A DNA stretch of 64,000 nucleotides from Sciurus carolinensis (Eukaryota; Chordata; Mammalia; Rodentia; Sciuridae), in the NCBI RefSeq assembly GCF_902686445.1, contig NC_062213.1:61446991-61510990 (forward strand), in the 5' to 3' direction. The position numbers and the translations under genes were made by a program. The notes beneath the pieces were generated by a model that saw only the letters and a program-made list of their open reading frames with translations, searched no databases and was not told where the DNA came from. Below, one piece after another: positions 10,416 through 22,392 of this stretch (the stretch's first letter is position 1; every line of letters begins with the position of its first letter).

Positions 10416-10848
10416 TGTTTTAGTCAGACTTTTTGCTGCTGTGACTAAAAGATCTGACCAAAACAATTATAGAGTAGAACAAGTTTATTTGAGGGCTCAC
10501 AGTTTTAGAGGTCTTAGTCCATAGAAGTTTATTCCATTCCTCAGGATTCGAGGTGAGGCAGGACATCATGGCAGAAGAGTGTGGGGGAGGGAAGCAGTTC
10601 ATATGATGATCAGAAATCAGAGAGAGACTCCACTTGTCAGATACAAAATATATACCCCAAGACCATCCCAGGGACCCAACTCCTCTAGCCATACCCTACC
10701 TCCCTTCAGTTACCACTCAACTAATCCCCAACAGGGGATTAATTCAATGATTGGATTATAGCTCTTATAATCTAATCGATTCTCCTCTAAACCATGCATT
10801 ATCTCATACATGAGATTTTGGGGGACATCTCACATCCAAATCGTAGCA
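10416..10848 (-). mobile_element. MaLR-type solo LTR
   Basis: Runs from TGTTTTAGTCAGACTTTTTG to ATCCAAATCGTAGCA. The flanks read CCACC (10411-10415) and CCATC (10849-10853), a likely 5-bp target duplication with one change. Landmarks CGAGGTGAGGCAGGACATCATGG and GATCAGAAATCAGAGAGAG in slightly altered form tie it to the other copies. Confidence 0.87.
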
Positions 10849-12554
10849 CCATCCCACCCAATCTTGGCCCAGGGAGCTGGGAAGCAGAGATAAAAAGCCT
10901 CTGTCTTTCTGATCACCACCTCTCTCCTCTGTAGTAGAAAAAGTTAATACTCTGCCAACTTTTAGCCCCCTTTTCACTATTTTGTGGGGTACCTGGCTTC
11001 CATAAGGTTGCATCCTCAACAGTCACTGCCTGAGGATCTTTTGGCATGTGATACCACAGTCTGCTTTGACTGTATATGCAAAAACTTAGTGTGTCTAAGA
11101 ATTTATGTCCCCAAAATCTGTACCTTTCCCCTCATGGTCCTCAACCAATGACTAAAGGGGGAAGAAATATGAAAACCATGTCTCCCTTGCTTGAAGGACA
11201 GTTCTGGGGCACAACTCATAGTCCAGAACTCTCCTGCTGGGTCAGGATGGAGCTTACCCCTGGGCTCCTCTTCCATGTGCTGCTCACCCCACCGCTCACT
11301 GGTCCCTAGCTTCCATATTGAATATATCACTTGCACATGAAACTTCTTTCTCTCAGAGTCCACTTCTGGGGAACACCACTTAAATAACTTTCCCTCTACC
11401 CTTCCTATCTCTTTGTCCTCAAAGTAGTGAGCTCAAGCTCCTTCTATACTCTACATTTCTTCTACGATAGTTCAGAAAACTCACATGTTATTGTAGAAAC
11501 CACTTTTTTATCTTACTAAAGAAAAACCAAGAGTAATTCAGCACAACCTTCTTTACACAAGACAAATACAAATATCCAGGAAAAACAAAATCCCAGGTAC
11601 TATCTTGGACTTGGTGATAAGAGACAATTAACAAGAGCCTTGGGCTAAAAGAATTTATCTCAGAATTTAAAACTTAGCCCTGACCCCTTTCTTGTATTTG
11701 ATGTCAAACTTGTTCAATTATTTTCAACCAAATTACATATTATCCTCCAGATACTGAATTTGACCTCCTTTATAAAAATAAGTTAGAGACATTCAGTGCT
11801 CTCCCTCTGACATCATTTCATAATTAACATTAACTTAAAATTTTGAGCTAGCCTTCTTTGCAACAAACTGCCAATAAAATGTGGTCTGGGGAGACCTAAC
11901 TGGGTTTGCTTCAGGTTGTTTCTGAAAGTTTAATGTGACACAAAAAGCTCCCAATATTGAGCTAATTCCTTTTTCAAATTATTACTGCCAATCACACAGT
12001 GCATGGAGAAGCACCATTAAGCTTATGCTTAGTATAACAAGGCAAACCTGAAGTTAAACCCTTTAAAAATAAAACACATAATGTTGGCTAGAGATGGATA
12101 ATCCAAATCACAGGAAGAGGAAAGTGCAGTGTATGTCTTTCCACCAACATTCTAGATTGACTTTAGGTAGATCATTTTATACTCTCAAAGAATCTCCAAA
12201 GAATGCTGGTGCATAATAATGAAACAGATTCCATCAGATTAATTTTCATCCTCTGTAAATTCCATCATATTCTGCCAAGTAGAATATAATAAAGCAGAAA
12301 ACTATTATCAAAATCCAGCAAAGTAGCAGGATACAATCAATACACATAAAATCATGGATAATTGAAATGTGGGGACATAATTAGACCTGAAATAAGCATT
12401 GCTATGACATTAATAGCACACCTCCACTACTACTCTTCCTCTTTGTAGCCAACTGAATAGTAGCAACTAACACACAAATAGCAGGCAATTCTTGGAAAGC
12501 AGAGAATTACATATGGTATAGAAAGGGCTAAGCAGATAATATTAGCTAAGCTTT
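10849..12554. other. No recognisable feature over 1.7 kb
   Basis: The part from about 11480 is AT-rich, without open frames of note. Overlapping frames at 11076-11363 on both strands are not gene-like. I could not place it in any repeat family by eye. Confidence 0.35.
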
Positions 12555-13010
12555 GGGAGTGCTTCCCCAAACTGTAGCAAATACCTGAGACAATCAGTTT
12601 ATAAAAAAAAAAAAAAAAAGAAGGAAAAGGTTTATTTTTGGCTTACAGTTTTGGAGGTTCCAGGTCATGTTCCAGTCCTGTTGCTTTTGGGCCTGTGGTA
12701 AGACAGAACATCAAGATAAAGAATGCCTCAAAAGGGCTGGGAGATAGCTCAGTTGGTAGAGTGCTTGCCTTGCAAGTACAAGGCCCTGACTTCAATCCCC
12801 AGCACCGCAAAAAAAAAAAAAAAAAAAAAAAAAAATGCCTCATAGATCAAGCTGCTCACACATGGTGGTTGAACAAGACAGGAAGAGGTAAGGCCACACC
12901 TTTGAGTGATCCAAAGACCTCCTACTAGGTTTCACCCCTTAAAGGTTCAGCCAACTCCCACGGCACCACAGACTGGGCACCAAGCCTTTAACACATGGGA
13001 CTTCCTGGAA
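12555..13010 (-). mobile_element. Diverged MaLR-like LTR split by an ID SINE
   Basis: Reads CAAATACCTGAGACAATCAG, then after an A run GGTTTATTTTTGGCTTACAG and GAGGTTCCAGGTCATG, and after the SINE a CACATGGTGGTTGAA block and CCTCCTACTAGGTTTCACCC. This matches the general MaLR LTR plan on the reverse strand but not the common local subfamily. The ID at 12736-12833 divides it, with AATGCCTCA on both sides. Confidence 0.55.
12736..12833 (+). repeat. ID SINE with target duplication
   Basis: GGGCTGGGAGATAGCTCAGT, TGCCTTGCAAGTACAAGG, CTTCAATCCCCAGCACCGC and an A run of more than 20. The direct repeat AATGCCTCA flanks it. It lies inside an older LTR, which dates it as the younger of the two. Confidence 0.92.
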
Positions 13011-13039
13011 TACTTATAAAACTATATCAGAAGCTTTTA

Positions 13040-13180
13040 TACATTAAACCATTTAATCTATACAACGATTCAGTGAGAAAGTTATCATTATTATCCCTAT
13101 TGTGCACTGGAGAAAAACCAAAGCACAAGCAGCAGACCTTGTTACACAGTTTATAAGTGGCAGATTTCACATTTGCAGAA
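13040..13180 (-). repeat. MIR relic
   Basis: Contains ATTATTATCCCTATTGTGCA and a weak match to 'cacacagctagtaagtggcagag' (CACAGTTTATAAGTGGCAGA), the reverse-strand MIR signature. Confidence 0.6.
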
Positions 13181-13210
13181 GCTAGGGCAAAATAATGGGA
13201 AAGAGTGGAT

Positions 13211-13500
13211 GTCGAGGTCCTCTCTGCCACATCCCATGTGGAGGAGGAAAGGGTTAACCGTTGAAGGAGGATGTTGGCAGTTTTTCTATCTATTAGTCAA
13301 AAAACTTATCTACTCAATAAACGCACGAGAGTCAATACTCTTTTTATGAGAGAGGGGGGTGTGACCAGTCTGGCCATACCAACTCTGGCCTCTTTACAAC
13401 AACCGAGCCACCCCACTCTCCTTTATTTATAATATGCACATAAAAGGGGGCAAGGACCGGGAGGAGCTTCTTCTGTGATGGACAGGATAGGATGGAGGTA
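13211..13500 (-). mobile_element. Probable ERVK-like LTR end
   Basis: Read on the minus strand, this has TATAAATAAAGGAGAG, GGTTGTTGTAAAGAGGCC, a GTTTATTGAGTAG stretch and the ending ACCTCGACA, compatible with a beta-retrovirus-like LTR 3' part. The left end on the plus strand starts TGTCGAGG. The right boundary is not clear and no internal region is seen. The family is not identified. Confidence 0.4.
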
Positions 13501-13699
13501 GCGGAGACAGGGAACCACTCCCACTTAGCGCCACTTGCCTCACCACAGTTCCTAGAAGCCAGGCCTCTGCATCACAGGACTCAACCTAGTCTAATTCTGC
13601 TAAATAAAAATGGCTTCCCTCAAGTGGGGAGGATCAGAAATCTTAAAGATGTAGGGAAGATCAGTGAAATAGAACAAGGAGATTGAGAATGAGAGAGAG
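13501..13699. other. No recognisable feature
   Basis: May include the remaining upstream part of the preceding LTR; nothing firm. Confidence 0.3.
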
Positions 13700-13995
13700 G
13701 GTCAGGAAATGTGGAATGAATTTAACAAAATCATGCTGTATGCCTCTATAAATATACCACAGGGAACTCAACTTTATGTATATGTAAAAAGCACAAATTA
13801 AAAACAAATAGATAAGCAAAAGGAAGGTTAGTAGAGGAAGGAGAATAGGAAGAGGAAAGCATGGAGGGAAAGGGGAGGTGGAATGGGGCCAAATGGAGTA
13901 AATCCAATTCCATGCATGTATGACTTTGTCAAAATGAACCTAACTACTATGTATAACTATAATGCTTCAATTTAAAAAAAAAAAAAAAAGGAAAA
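13700..13995 (+). repeat. L1 3' end fragment
   Basis: A purine-rich 3' UTR (AGGAAAGCATGGAGGGAAAGG and neighbours) followed by an ACTATGTATAACTATAATGC terminal motif and an A run. It is the same class of L1 3' end as at 2750-2937. 5'-truncated; no coding sequence. Confidence 0.65.
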
Positions 13996-15871
13996 AAGAA
14001 AGAAAGAGACAAAGTTCAGATTCAAAGTCACGATTTGTTCCAAAGTCCATACACTGACCAACACCACTGCCCAGGGATCCCAGGGCTACTGAACATAGCA
14101 CAGGCTCCACTAAGACACCATGATGTGGGAGGTTTCCCCTGGGGATGGGTGTAAAGTGATAAGGCAGGGAGGGACTAGAGACAGTTTAGATGAGAGTGAG
14201 GTCACAAAGAGAAAAGGAGGAGAGGTTTTCAAGATGGTGAATAGAGGGGGTCACTTTCCTGGCTGCTCCATGGAGTGAAACCAAGAAAGCAGACAGGCAG
14301 CTTCTCAGCAAGGTGGGTGAACAAAAAAGTGGGGGGACTTTACTGGAATTTGAAACTGGACATTCAAAGCAGATCAGAACTCAGGAGGTTGGATATAACA
14401 AGGAAGAAATCCCCCAGTGGCCCAGCCACTGCCTCTCAGGCAGAAAGCACCAGTCAGAGCAGTCCCTCCATGAGCATAGTGGAAGGATAATGGAATTAAA
14501 GGAACCCACATTTTGGGCATGACTGGGTATGAAGCACTTAGAGATCAAGGACATTGTCCCACAAACCTAAAAGGCACACTGCACAATATCCATGTGTGCC
14601 ATCTCTCCAGGCAGCTTGTGGAGGACAAAAGAAGGAAACATTCTGCAGCTGCTGCACAGGAGCCAGCAACTGAGGGAACTGATTCCTGGTAACCCTGAGT
14701 TTAACCTGAAATGCAGGTCCAGCAAACACATGACACATAACATAGAGTGTGCTTAAGTGACCAGGAGAAACTCAAACATGGAGAGAAGTTTACACAGGGG
14801 ACAACCGATTGTGGAAACCCATCTGGTTCTACCCCTACCCCTCCAATCTTACTGCTTGCAGGATGGGCTTGGAGAGAGTTCTAGCCAGGAACTCTGAAGG
14901 GTGGGAGATGGAGAGATTGTTTGGAGACTGAACCTGAGACCAGGAAACATGAGGTCTGAAGGTAATGTAGGGGACTAAGCATTGGGTCCCCCACCACACA
15001 AGGGGAACCCAAGGGAGATCCCTGAGTCTTCCAGCATGGACCAGCAAGTGCTGGGCCCTGGAAGCATGCAGATTTAAAATCTCCAGACCAATTGGCATTC
15101 AATGGAGAGCCTGGAGCCCACCTAAGCCTAAACCCTGCCTTCAGGAATTCCACCTAAAGGATTACCTCTCTCACTCCAGTAATCTGGAGGGTGAAGCATC
15201 AGCTCTAGATGAACCTACCTAAAACTGCTGAGAAGAGAAACTGAGAAATTTCTGAACTCCAATGGAAAAATTTCCCTAACTTTTCATCAAGATCTTTTTA
15301 AATTCATTTTCTCTATTTAATTGTGGCCTTAATTGTACACGAACATTTATACATATTCATATTTTTTTCTCATTTCTAGCATTTTTGAAGCCAGTTATTT
15401 TTCCTATCTTTTTATTTTTTATTTTTTAAATTTTTACTTTATATATATTTTTTTTCCTCCTGCTTGTCTCCCTTGATTCTCTCTTTTCTTCTGCTAACAG
15501 TTAATCTCTATTTTTGTCTCTTTCAATCTTCCTTTAATTGTTTACTTCTTCTCCTTCCTCATATCACTATATCACTTCTGTTTTTTCCCTGTCCACCATT
15601 TGAAATCATAAATACTTTTACAAACTTGCTGTTTTTATTGTGGGCAATAACCGATTATATCATTTCTGCTTATTGTGATAATTAACATTGTAGACATCAT
15701 AGTAGGAACTATTTGGTTTCATGCTGTATAATGTTTGCATTGGTTGTTGATATTATTTTTCTCCCCCTAAACAGGGAGGAACTGGAAACCTTCAGAGGCA
15801 CTATAAGTTCACAAGGTAGAGACTCTACTATCTCAGATCCATACTGTTAGATGGGTAGACACACAAACAAC

Positions 15872-16850
15872 ATGAAAAGGAAAGGAACAAATTGTCCCAA
15901 ACACACCAAGATACTCCAATAACAGAATCCATTGACACTACAGTGGAAGAAATGTCAGAGAAGGAGTTTAGAATATACATAGTTAAACTGTTCTGCCAAG
16001 TAAAGGACAGTATAAGAAATAAAATCAGAGAAAAAATACAGGAAGTGAAAGGTCACTTCAGTAAAGAGGCAGAGATTCTGAAAAACAAAAAAGTAGAAAT
16101 CCTTGAAATGAAGGAAACAATAAACCAAATTATAAATTCAATTGAAAGCATCACCAACAGACTAGACCATTTGGAAAACAGAACCTCAAGCAATGAAGAC
16201 AAAATATATAATCTTGAAAATAGTGTTGACCAGGAGAGAAAATGTTAAGAAACCATAAACCGAACTTCCAAGAATTATGGGATAACTTGGAAAGACCAAA
16301 TTTAAGATTTATCAAGATAGATGAAGGTGCAGTGATACAAACCAAAGGAATGCACAATCTTTTCAATGACATCATATCAGAAAATTTCCCAAACCTAAAA
16401 AATGAAATGGAAAATCAAATACAAGAGGCTTACAGGACACCAAATGTACAAAATTACAACAGACCCACCCCATGACACATTATAATGAAAATACAGAATA
16501 AAAATAGAATTTTAAAACCTGCAAGTTAAAAATATCAGATTATGTATAAGGGGAAACCAATTCAGATCTCAACTGATTTCTCAAACCAGACCTTCAAAGC
16601 TAGGGGGTTCTGGAAAATTATATACCAAGTTCTGAAAGAAAATGGATGCCTACCAAGAATTCTATATCCAGAAAAAGTAAGCTTCAGATTTGAAGATGAA
16701 AAAAAAAAAAAAAAAAAAACTTTCCATGATAAACAAAAGTTAAAAGAATTTTCAACTAGAAAGACTTCACTACATTCTCAACAAAATAATTCCATGAAGA
16801 TGAAATGGAAAAAAAAAAAAACCAACAAAAGAGGAATTACAGTAAAGAAA
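15872..16850 (+). pseudogene. L1 ORF1 relic
   Basis: L1 ORF1 encodes the RNA-binding coiled-coil trimer protein of the L1 particle. The ATG at 15872 opens a frame that shifts within about 50 bases; the main stretch then reads ESIDTTVEEMSEKEFRIYIV and a lysine- and glutamate-rich coiled coil (ETINQIINSIESITNRLDHL) to 16248. After another frameshift the RRM-like part continues (NFQELWDNLERPNLRF, NEMENQIQEAYRTPNVQNYN). A last frame from 16542 holds the C-terminal domain (NGCLPRILYPEKVSFRF) ending in lysines. At least three frame changes mean it cannot make the protein. Confidence 0.85.
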
Positions 16851-16859
16851 TAGTCAATC

Positions 16860-17855
16860 ACAGAAAAAGTGAGAGAAAAGCAAAGAGGTAGAAAGTGCCA
16901 GCTACACAAAGGGAGACTATAGAGGCAGGGACCAGAATTTCTCACAACCCTGAGAATCTGAATCTTTGAATTAGGTACAGTTCCATTCCAACAAGTTAAA
17001 GGATGATATTTAATTTGTTGAGTTCTTTGTTTTTCTTTTATTTTATTCTTTCATTTCATGTAGTCCTCTTACTTAAGAACTGCACAGTCAAGATGGGGCA
17101 AAAGACATGTATCCCAACACTTTACAATACAATGTTGAAATGAAAAAGAACCAAAGTAACACCATTGTGTTCTGACCTGACACCATTGTATGCTTGCTTA
17201 TAATCTTTTCCTTTCAGCCTCCTGAAGCTATTTCTATGTTGACAGCACAGTAGGATGGTTGGGATTAATGACACGTTAACTAACTCAGGCTGACTCCTTA
17301 CTTCCTGGCAGGTGGGCAAGATCAAGGCCTCAAAGCCAGTTTCAAAAGTTAATGACGATAAATTGGACCACCGTCAGGGATTGGTTAACAACAGTTCCGT
17401 GAACATGATCAGCTCGTGCTTGCCATATAGTCCTATGGGACTCTCACCTGTGTGAACTACCCCTCCACCCCCCGACCCCCGTGCCTTGCTGACCTTTAAG
17501 CTGATTGTTTCCCGCCTAGACTTCACCCTACATAAAAGCTGTGTGACTTCCACAATAAACGAGATCCTTCTGTGACTGGCCTCCCTGATGTGTCTGATTG
17601 TCCTCCACCCGGAGGGTTAGGTGTGGGCGGTCAGTCGGCCCTACCTTTCCCAGTCTGGCCTTGTTGGGGAGTGCTCCCTTCCCTTGTCGCTAGTCGAGAA
17701 GAGCAAGGGGACTAAAGACCCCAACATAGGACCTCGTGTCCCTGACTGTGACCCTGGTATATAACAAAATGACTCTGAAATGTATAATCAGAACAATTCT
17801 CTCATGAAATAAAAATAACTATCTCTACAGGGTCTCTCTGACCTAAAAAAAAAAA
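16860..17855 (+). mobile_element. Retroposed sequence of about 1 kb carrying an LTR
   Basis: The 12-bp direct repeat AAATAGTCAATC occurs at 16848-16859 and 17856-17867 exactly where the L1 sequence breaks and resumes. The insert ends in A residues, with GAAATAAAAATAAC upstream of the tail as a possible polyadenylation signal (about 17808). These are marks of L1-made retroposition of an RNA. Within it lies an LTR-like block (17133-17726). I recognise no coding exon. It may be the processed copy of a noncoding or chimeric transcript that ran through an LTR. The source locus is unknown. Confidence 0.7.
17133..17726 (+). mobile_element. ERV-type LTR inside the retroposon
   Basis: Begins TGTTGAAATG and ends GACCCCAACA, so the ends are TGTTG...CAACA. 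A TATA-like ACATAAAAGC sits near 17532 and AATAAA at 17553-17558, followed by a GT- and C-rich region as in R-U5. The U3 part contains GTCAGGGATTGGTTAACAAC. I found no 5-bp target duplication directly around it, which fits being carried within a larger transcript rather than integrating by itself. Confidence 0.6.
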
Positions 17856-17917
17856 AAATAGTCAATCGAAGGAAGAACTAATTCAAAAATTCAAATTAAG
17901 AACTAGAAATAAACAAA

Positions 17918-18605
17918 ATGACTTGGACTACAAATCATATCTCAATAACAACTTTGAACATTAATGGCCTAAACTCATCAATCAAAAGACACAGACTGGC
18001 AGATTGGATTAGAAAACATGACCCAACAATATACTGTCTCCAAGAGACTCACCTCAGAGGCAAAGATATCCACAGACTGAAGGTGAAGGGATGGGAAAAA
18101 AAATATCATTCACATGGACCACATAAACAAACAGGGATTTCTATCCTCATATCAGATAAAGTGAACTCTAAGCCAAGTTAATCAGAAGGGACAAAGAAGG
18201 CCATTTCATATGGCCTAAGGGAATTATACCTCAATAAAACATAGCAATCATAAATATTTATGCTCCAAACAATGGAACCTCTACGTATATTAAATAAACT
18301 TCTCAATTTCAAGAACCAAGTAGACCACAACACAATAATACTGGATAATATTAACATGCCTCCGTCACCACTGGATAGATCCTCCAAACAAAAACTAAAT
18401 AAAGAAGCTATAGAAGTAAAAAATACAATTGATAATTTAGACTTAACAGACAAACATAGAATATTTAATCCATCAATGACTACATACACTCTCTTCTCAG
18501 CAGCACATCAATCCTTCTCTAATATAGACCATGTTATGTAAGCTATCACATAAGTTGGCATACAATTGTAATATTATCTTAACACATTTCTAGCAATTAT
18601 AGGGT
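17918..18605 (+). pseudogene. L1 ORF2 relic, endonuclease domain only
   Basis: The AP-like endonuclease of L1 ORF2 nicks target DNA to prime reverse transcription. The first frame (17918-18181) reads MTWTTNHISITTLNINGLNS and has the QETHLRGKD motif with the catalytic Glu. A second frame (18260-18541) covers the later part, where the expected GDFN is changed (DNINMPPSPLDRSSKQ) and ends FSNIDHVM then stop. Weak homology continues to about 18605, to the place of the usual SDHN motif. Stops and the lost catalytic Asp make it inactive; the reverse transcriptase region is missing. Confidence 0.85.
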
Positions 18606-18645
18606 AGTTTTGATAGCTCCCTTTCCATTGATTTAATTTTTGTGT

Positions 18646-18660
18646 TCTTGCTTTTTTCTT
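18646..18660 (+). repeat. Target-site duplication of the full-length L1, left copy
   Basis: TCTTGCTTTTTTCTT, repeated exactly at 26907-26921. The motif reads AAGAAAAAAGCAAGA on the other strand, compatible with an L1 endonuclease site of the TTTT/AA kind. Confidence 0.85.
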
Positions 18661-18839
18661 TTTCCTTTTTTTTATTGTAAACAAATGGGATACATGTTGT
18701 TTCTCTGTTTGTACATGGCGTAAAGGCATACTATTTGTGTAATCATAAATTTACATAGGGTAATGTTGTTTGATTCATTCTGTTATTTTTTCCCTTCCCC
18801 CCCACCCCTCCCACCCCTCTTTTCCCTCTATACAGTCCT

Positions 18840-18905
18840 TCCTTCCTCCATTCTTGCCCCCCTCCCTAACCCTAACTCTAACCCTAACACTAACCCCTCC
18901 CACCC
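18840..18905 (-). repeat. Telomere-like hexamers in the L1 3' UTR G-tract
   Basis: On the plus strand at 18864-18893 five consecutive hexamers read CCCTAA CCCTAA CTCTAA CCCTAA CACTAA followed by CCC. In L1 sense this is TTAGGG-like, flanked by long G runs (GGGGGG-type blocks). L1 3' UTRs are known for G-rich tracts that can form quadruplexes; the telomere-like register here is unusual to my eye. Confidence 0.8.
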
Positions 18906-20653
18906 CCCATTGTGTGTCATCATCCACTTATCAGCGATGTCATTCCTCCTTTGGTTTTTTGAGATTGGCTTATCTCACTTAGCATGATATTCTCCAATTT
19001 CGTCCATTTGCCTGCAAATGCCATAATTTTATCATTCTTTATGGCTGAGTAATATTCCATTGTATATATGTACCACAGTTTCTTTATCCATTCATCAATT
19101 GAAGGACATCTAGGTTGGTTCCACAATCTGGCTATTGTGAATTGAGCAGCTATGAACATTGATGTGGCTGTATCTCTGTAGTATGCTGATTTTAAGTCCT
19201 TTGGGTATAGGCCAAGGAGTGGAATAGCTGGGTCAAATGGTGGTTCCATTCCAAGTTTTCTAAGGAATCTTCACACTGCTTTCCAGAGTGGCTGCACTAA
19301 TTTGCAGCCCCACCAGCAATGTATGAGTGTACCTTTCTCCCCACATCCTCACCAACACCTGTTGTTGCTTATATTCTTGATAATCACCATTCTAATTGGG
19401 GTGAGATGGAATCTTAGGGTGGCTTTGATTTGCATTTCTCTTATTACTAGAGATGTTGAACATTTTTCCATATGTTTGTTGATTGCTTGTAAATCTTCTG
19501 TGAAGTATCTATTCATTTCCTTAGTCCATTTGTCGATTGGACTATTTGCATTCTTGGTGTAGAGTTTTTTGAGTTCCTTATAGATTCTGGAGATTAGTGC
19601 TCTATCTGAAGTATGATTGGCAAAGATTTTCTCCCACTCTGTAGGCTCTTTCTTCGCATTGCTGATAGTTTCCTTTGCTGAGAGAAAGCTTTTTAGTTTG
19701 AATCTATCCCAGTTATTGATTCTTGCTTTTATTTCTTGTGCTATTGGAGTCCTGTTGAGGAAGTCTGGTCCTAAGCCGACATGTTGAAGATCTGGACCTA
19801 CTTTTTCTTCTATAAGATGCAGGGTCTCTGGTCTGATTCCAAGGTCCTTAATCCATTTTGAGTTTAGTTTCGTGCATGGTGAGATACGGGTTTAGTTTCA
19901 TTCTGTTGCATATGGATTTCCAATTCTCCCAGCACCATTTGTTGAAGAGGCTATCTTTTCTCCATTGCATATTTTTGGCCCCTTTGTCTAGTATGAGAAA
20001 ATTGTATTTATTTGGGTTTGTGTCCATGTCCTCTATTCTGTACCATTGATCCACCTTTCTATTTTGGTACCAATACCATGCCATTTTTGTTACTATTGCT
20101 TTTTAATAGAGTGGAAGATCTGGTATTGCGATACCCCCTGCTTCACTCTTTCTGCTAAGGATTCCTTTAGCTATTCTGGGTTTCTTGTTCTTCTAGATGA
20201 ATTTCATAATTGCTTGCTCTATTTCTGTAAGGTACGTCATTGGGATTTTAATTGGAATTGCATTGAATCTGTATAGCACTTTTGGTAGTATGGCCATTTT
20301 GATAATATTAATTCTTCCTATCCAAGAACATGGGAGATCTTTCCATCTTCTAAGGTTTTCTTTGATTTCTTTCTTTAGTGTTCTGTAGTTCTCATTATAG
20401 AGGTCTTTCACCTCTTTTGTGAGATTGATTCCCAAGTATTTTTTTTTTTTGATGCTATTGTGAATGGGGTAGTTTTCCTAATTTCTCTTTCTGAAGATTC
20501 ATCACTTATGTATAAAAATGCATTAGATTTATGTACATTGATCTTATATCCCACTACTTTACTGAATTCACTTATGAGTTCTAAAAGTTTTCTGGTGGAA
20601 TTTCCTGGTTCCTCTAAGTATATAATCATATCATCAGCAAATAGGGATAGTTT

Positions 20654-20669
20654 GAGTTCTTCTTTTCCT
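20654..20669 (+). repeat. Target-site duplication of the MRFAP1 retrocopy, left copy
   Basis: GAGTTCTTCTTTTCCT, exact match to 22093-22108. The T run starting at 20669 is the reverse of the inserted poly(A). Confidence 0.93.

Positions 20670-22392
<1,723 letters not shown>

Larger units (their letters stand above)
14222..18605 (+). mobile_element. L1 LINE, 5' two thirds only, interrupted
   Basis: This copy has a long 5' UTR (about 14222-15870, beginning near TTTTCAAGATGGTGAATAGA and ending in a T-rich block), a decayed ORF1 (15872-16850) and the endonuclease part of ORF2 (17918 to about 18605). A retroposed insertion of about 1 kb (16860-17855) separates the ORFs. The reverse transcriptase, C-terminal region, 3' UTR and A tail are absent. 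L1 copies usually lose the 5' end, so losing the 3' end points to a later deletion or rearrangement. The 5' UTR lacks the tandem units of the L1 at 18661-26906, so it is a different subfamily. Confidence 0.85.

Noticed and set aside
11076..11363. Overlapping frames on both strands as a possible exon
   Set aside because: No splice sites of good quality and no family resemblance; frames on both strands argue for chance.
18864..18893. Interstitial telomere repeat marking an old chromosome fusion
   Set aside because: It lies exactly at the place of the L1 3' UTR G-rich tract and has only five imperfect units. An L1 origin explains it better.
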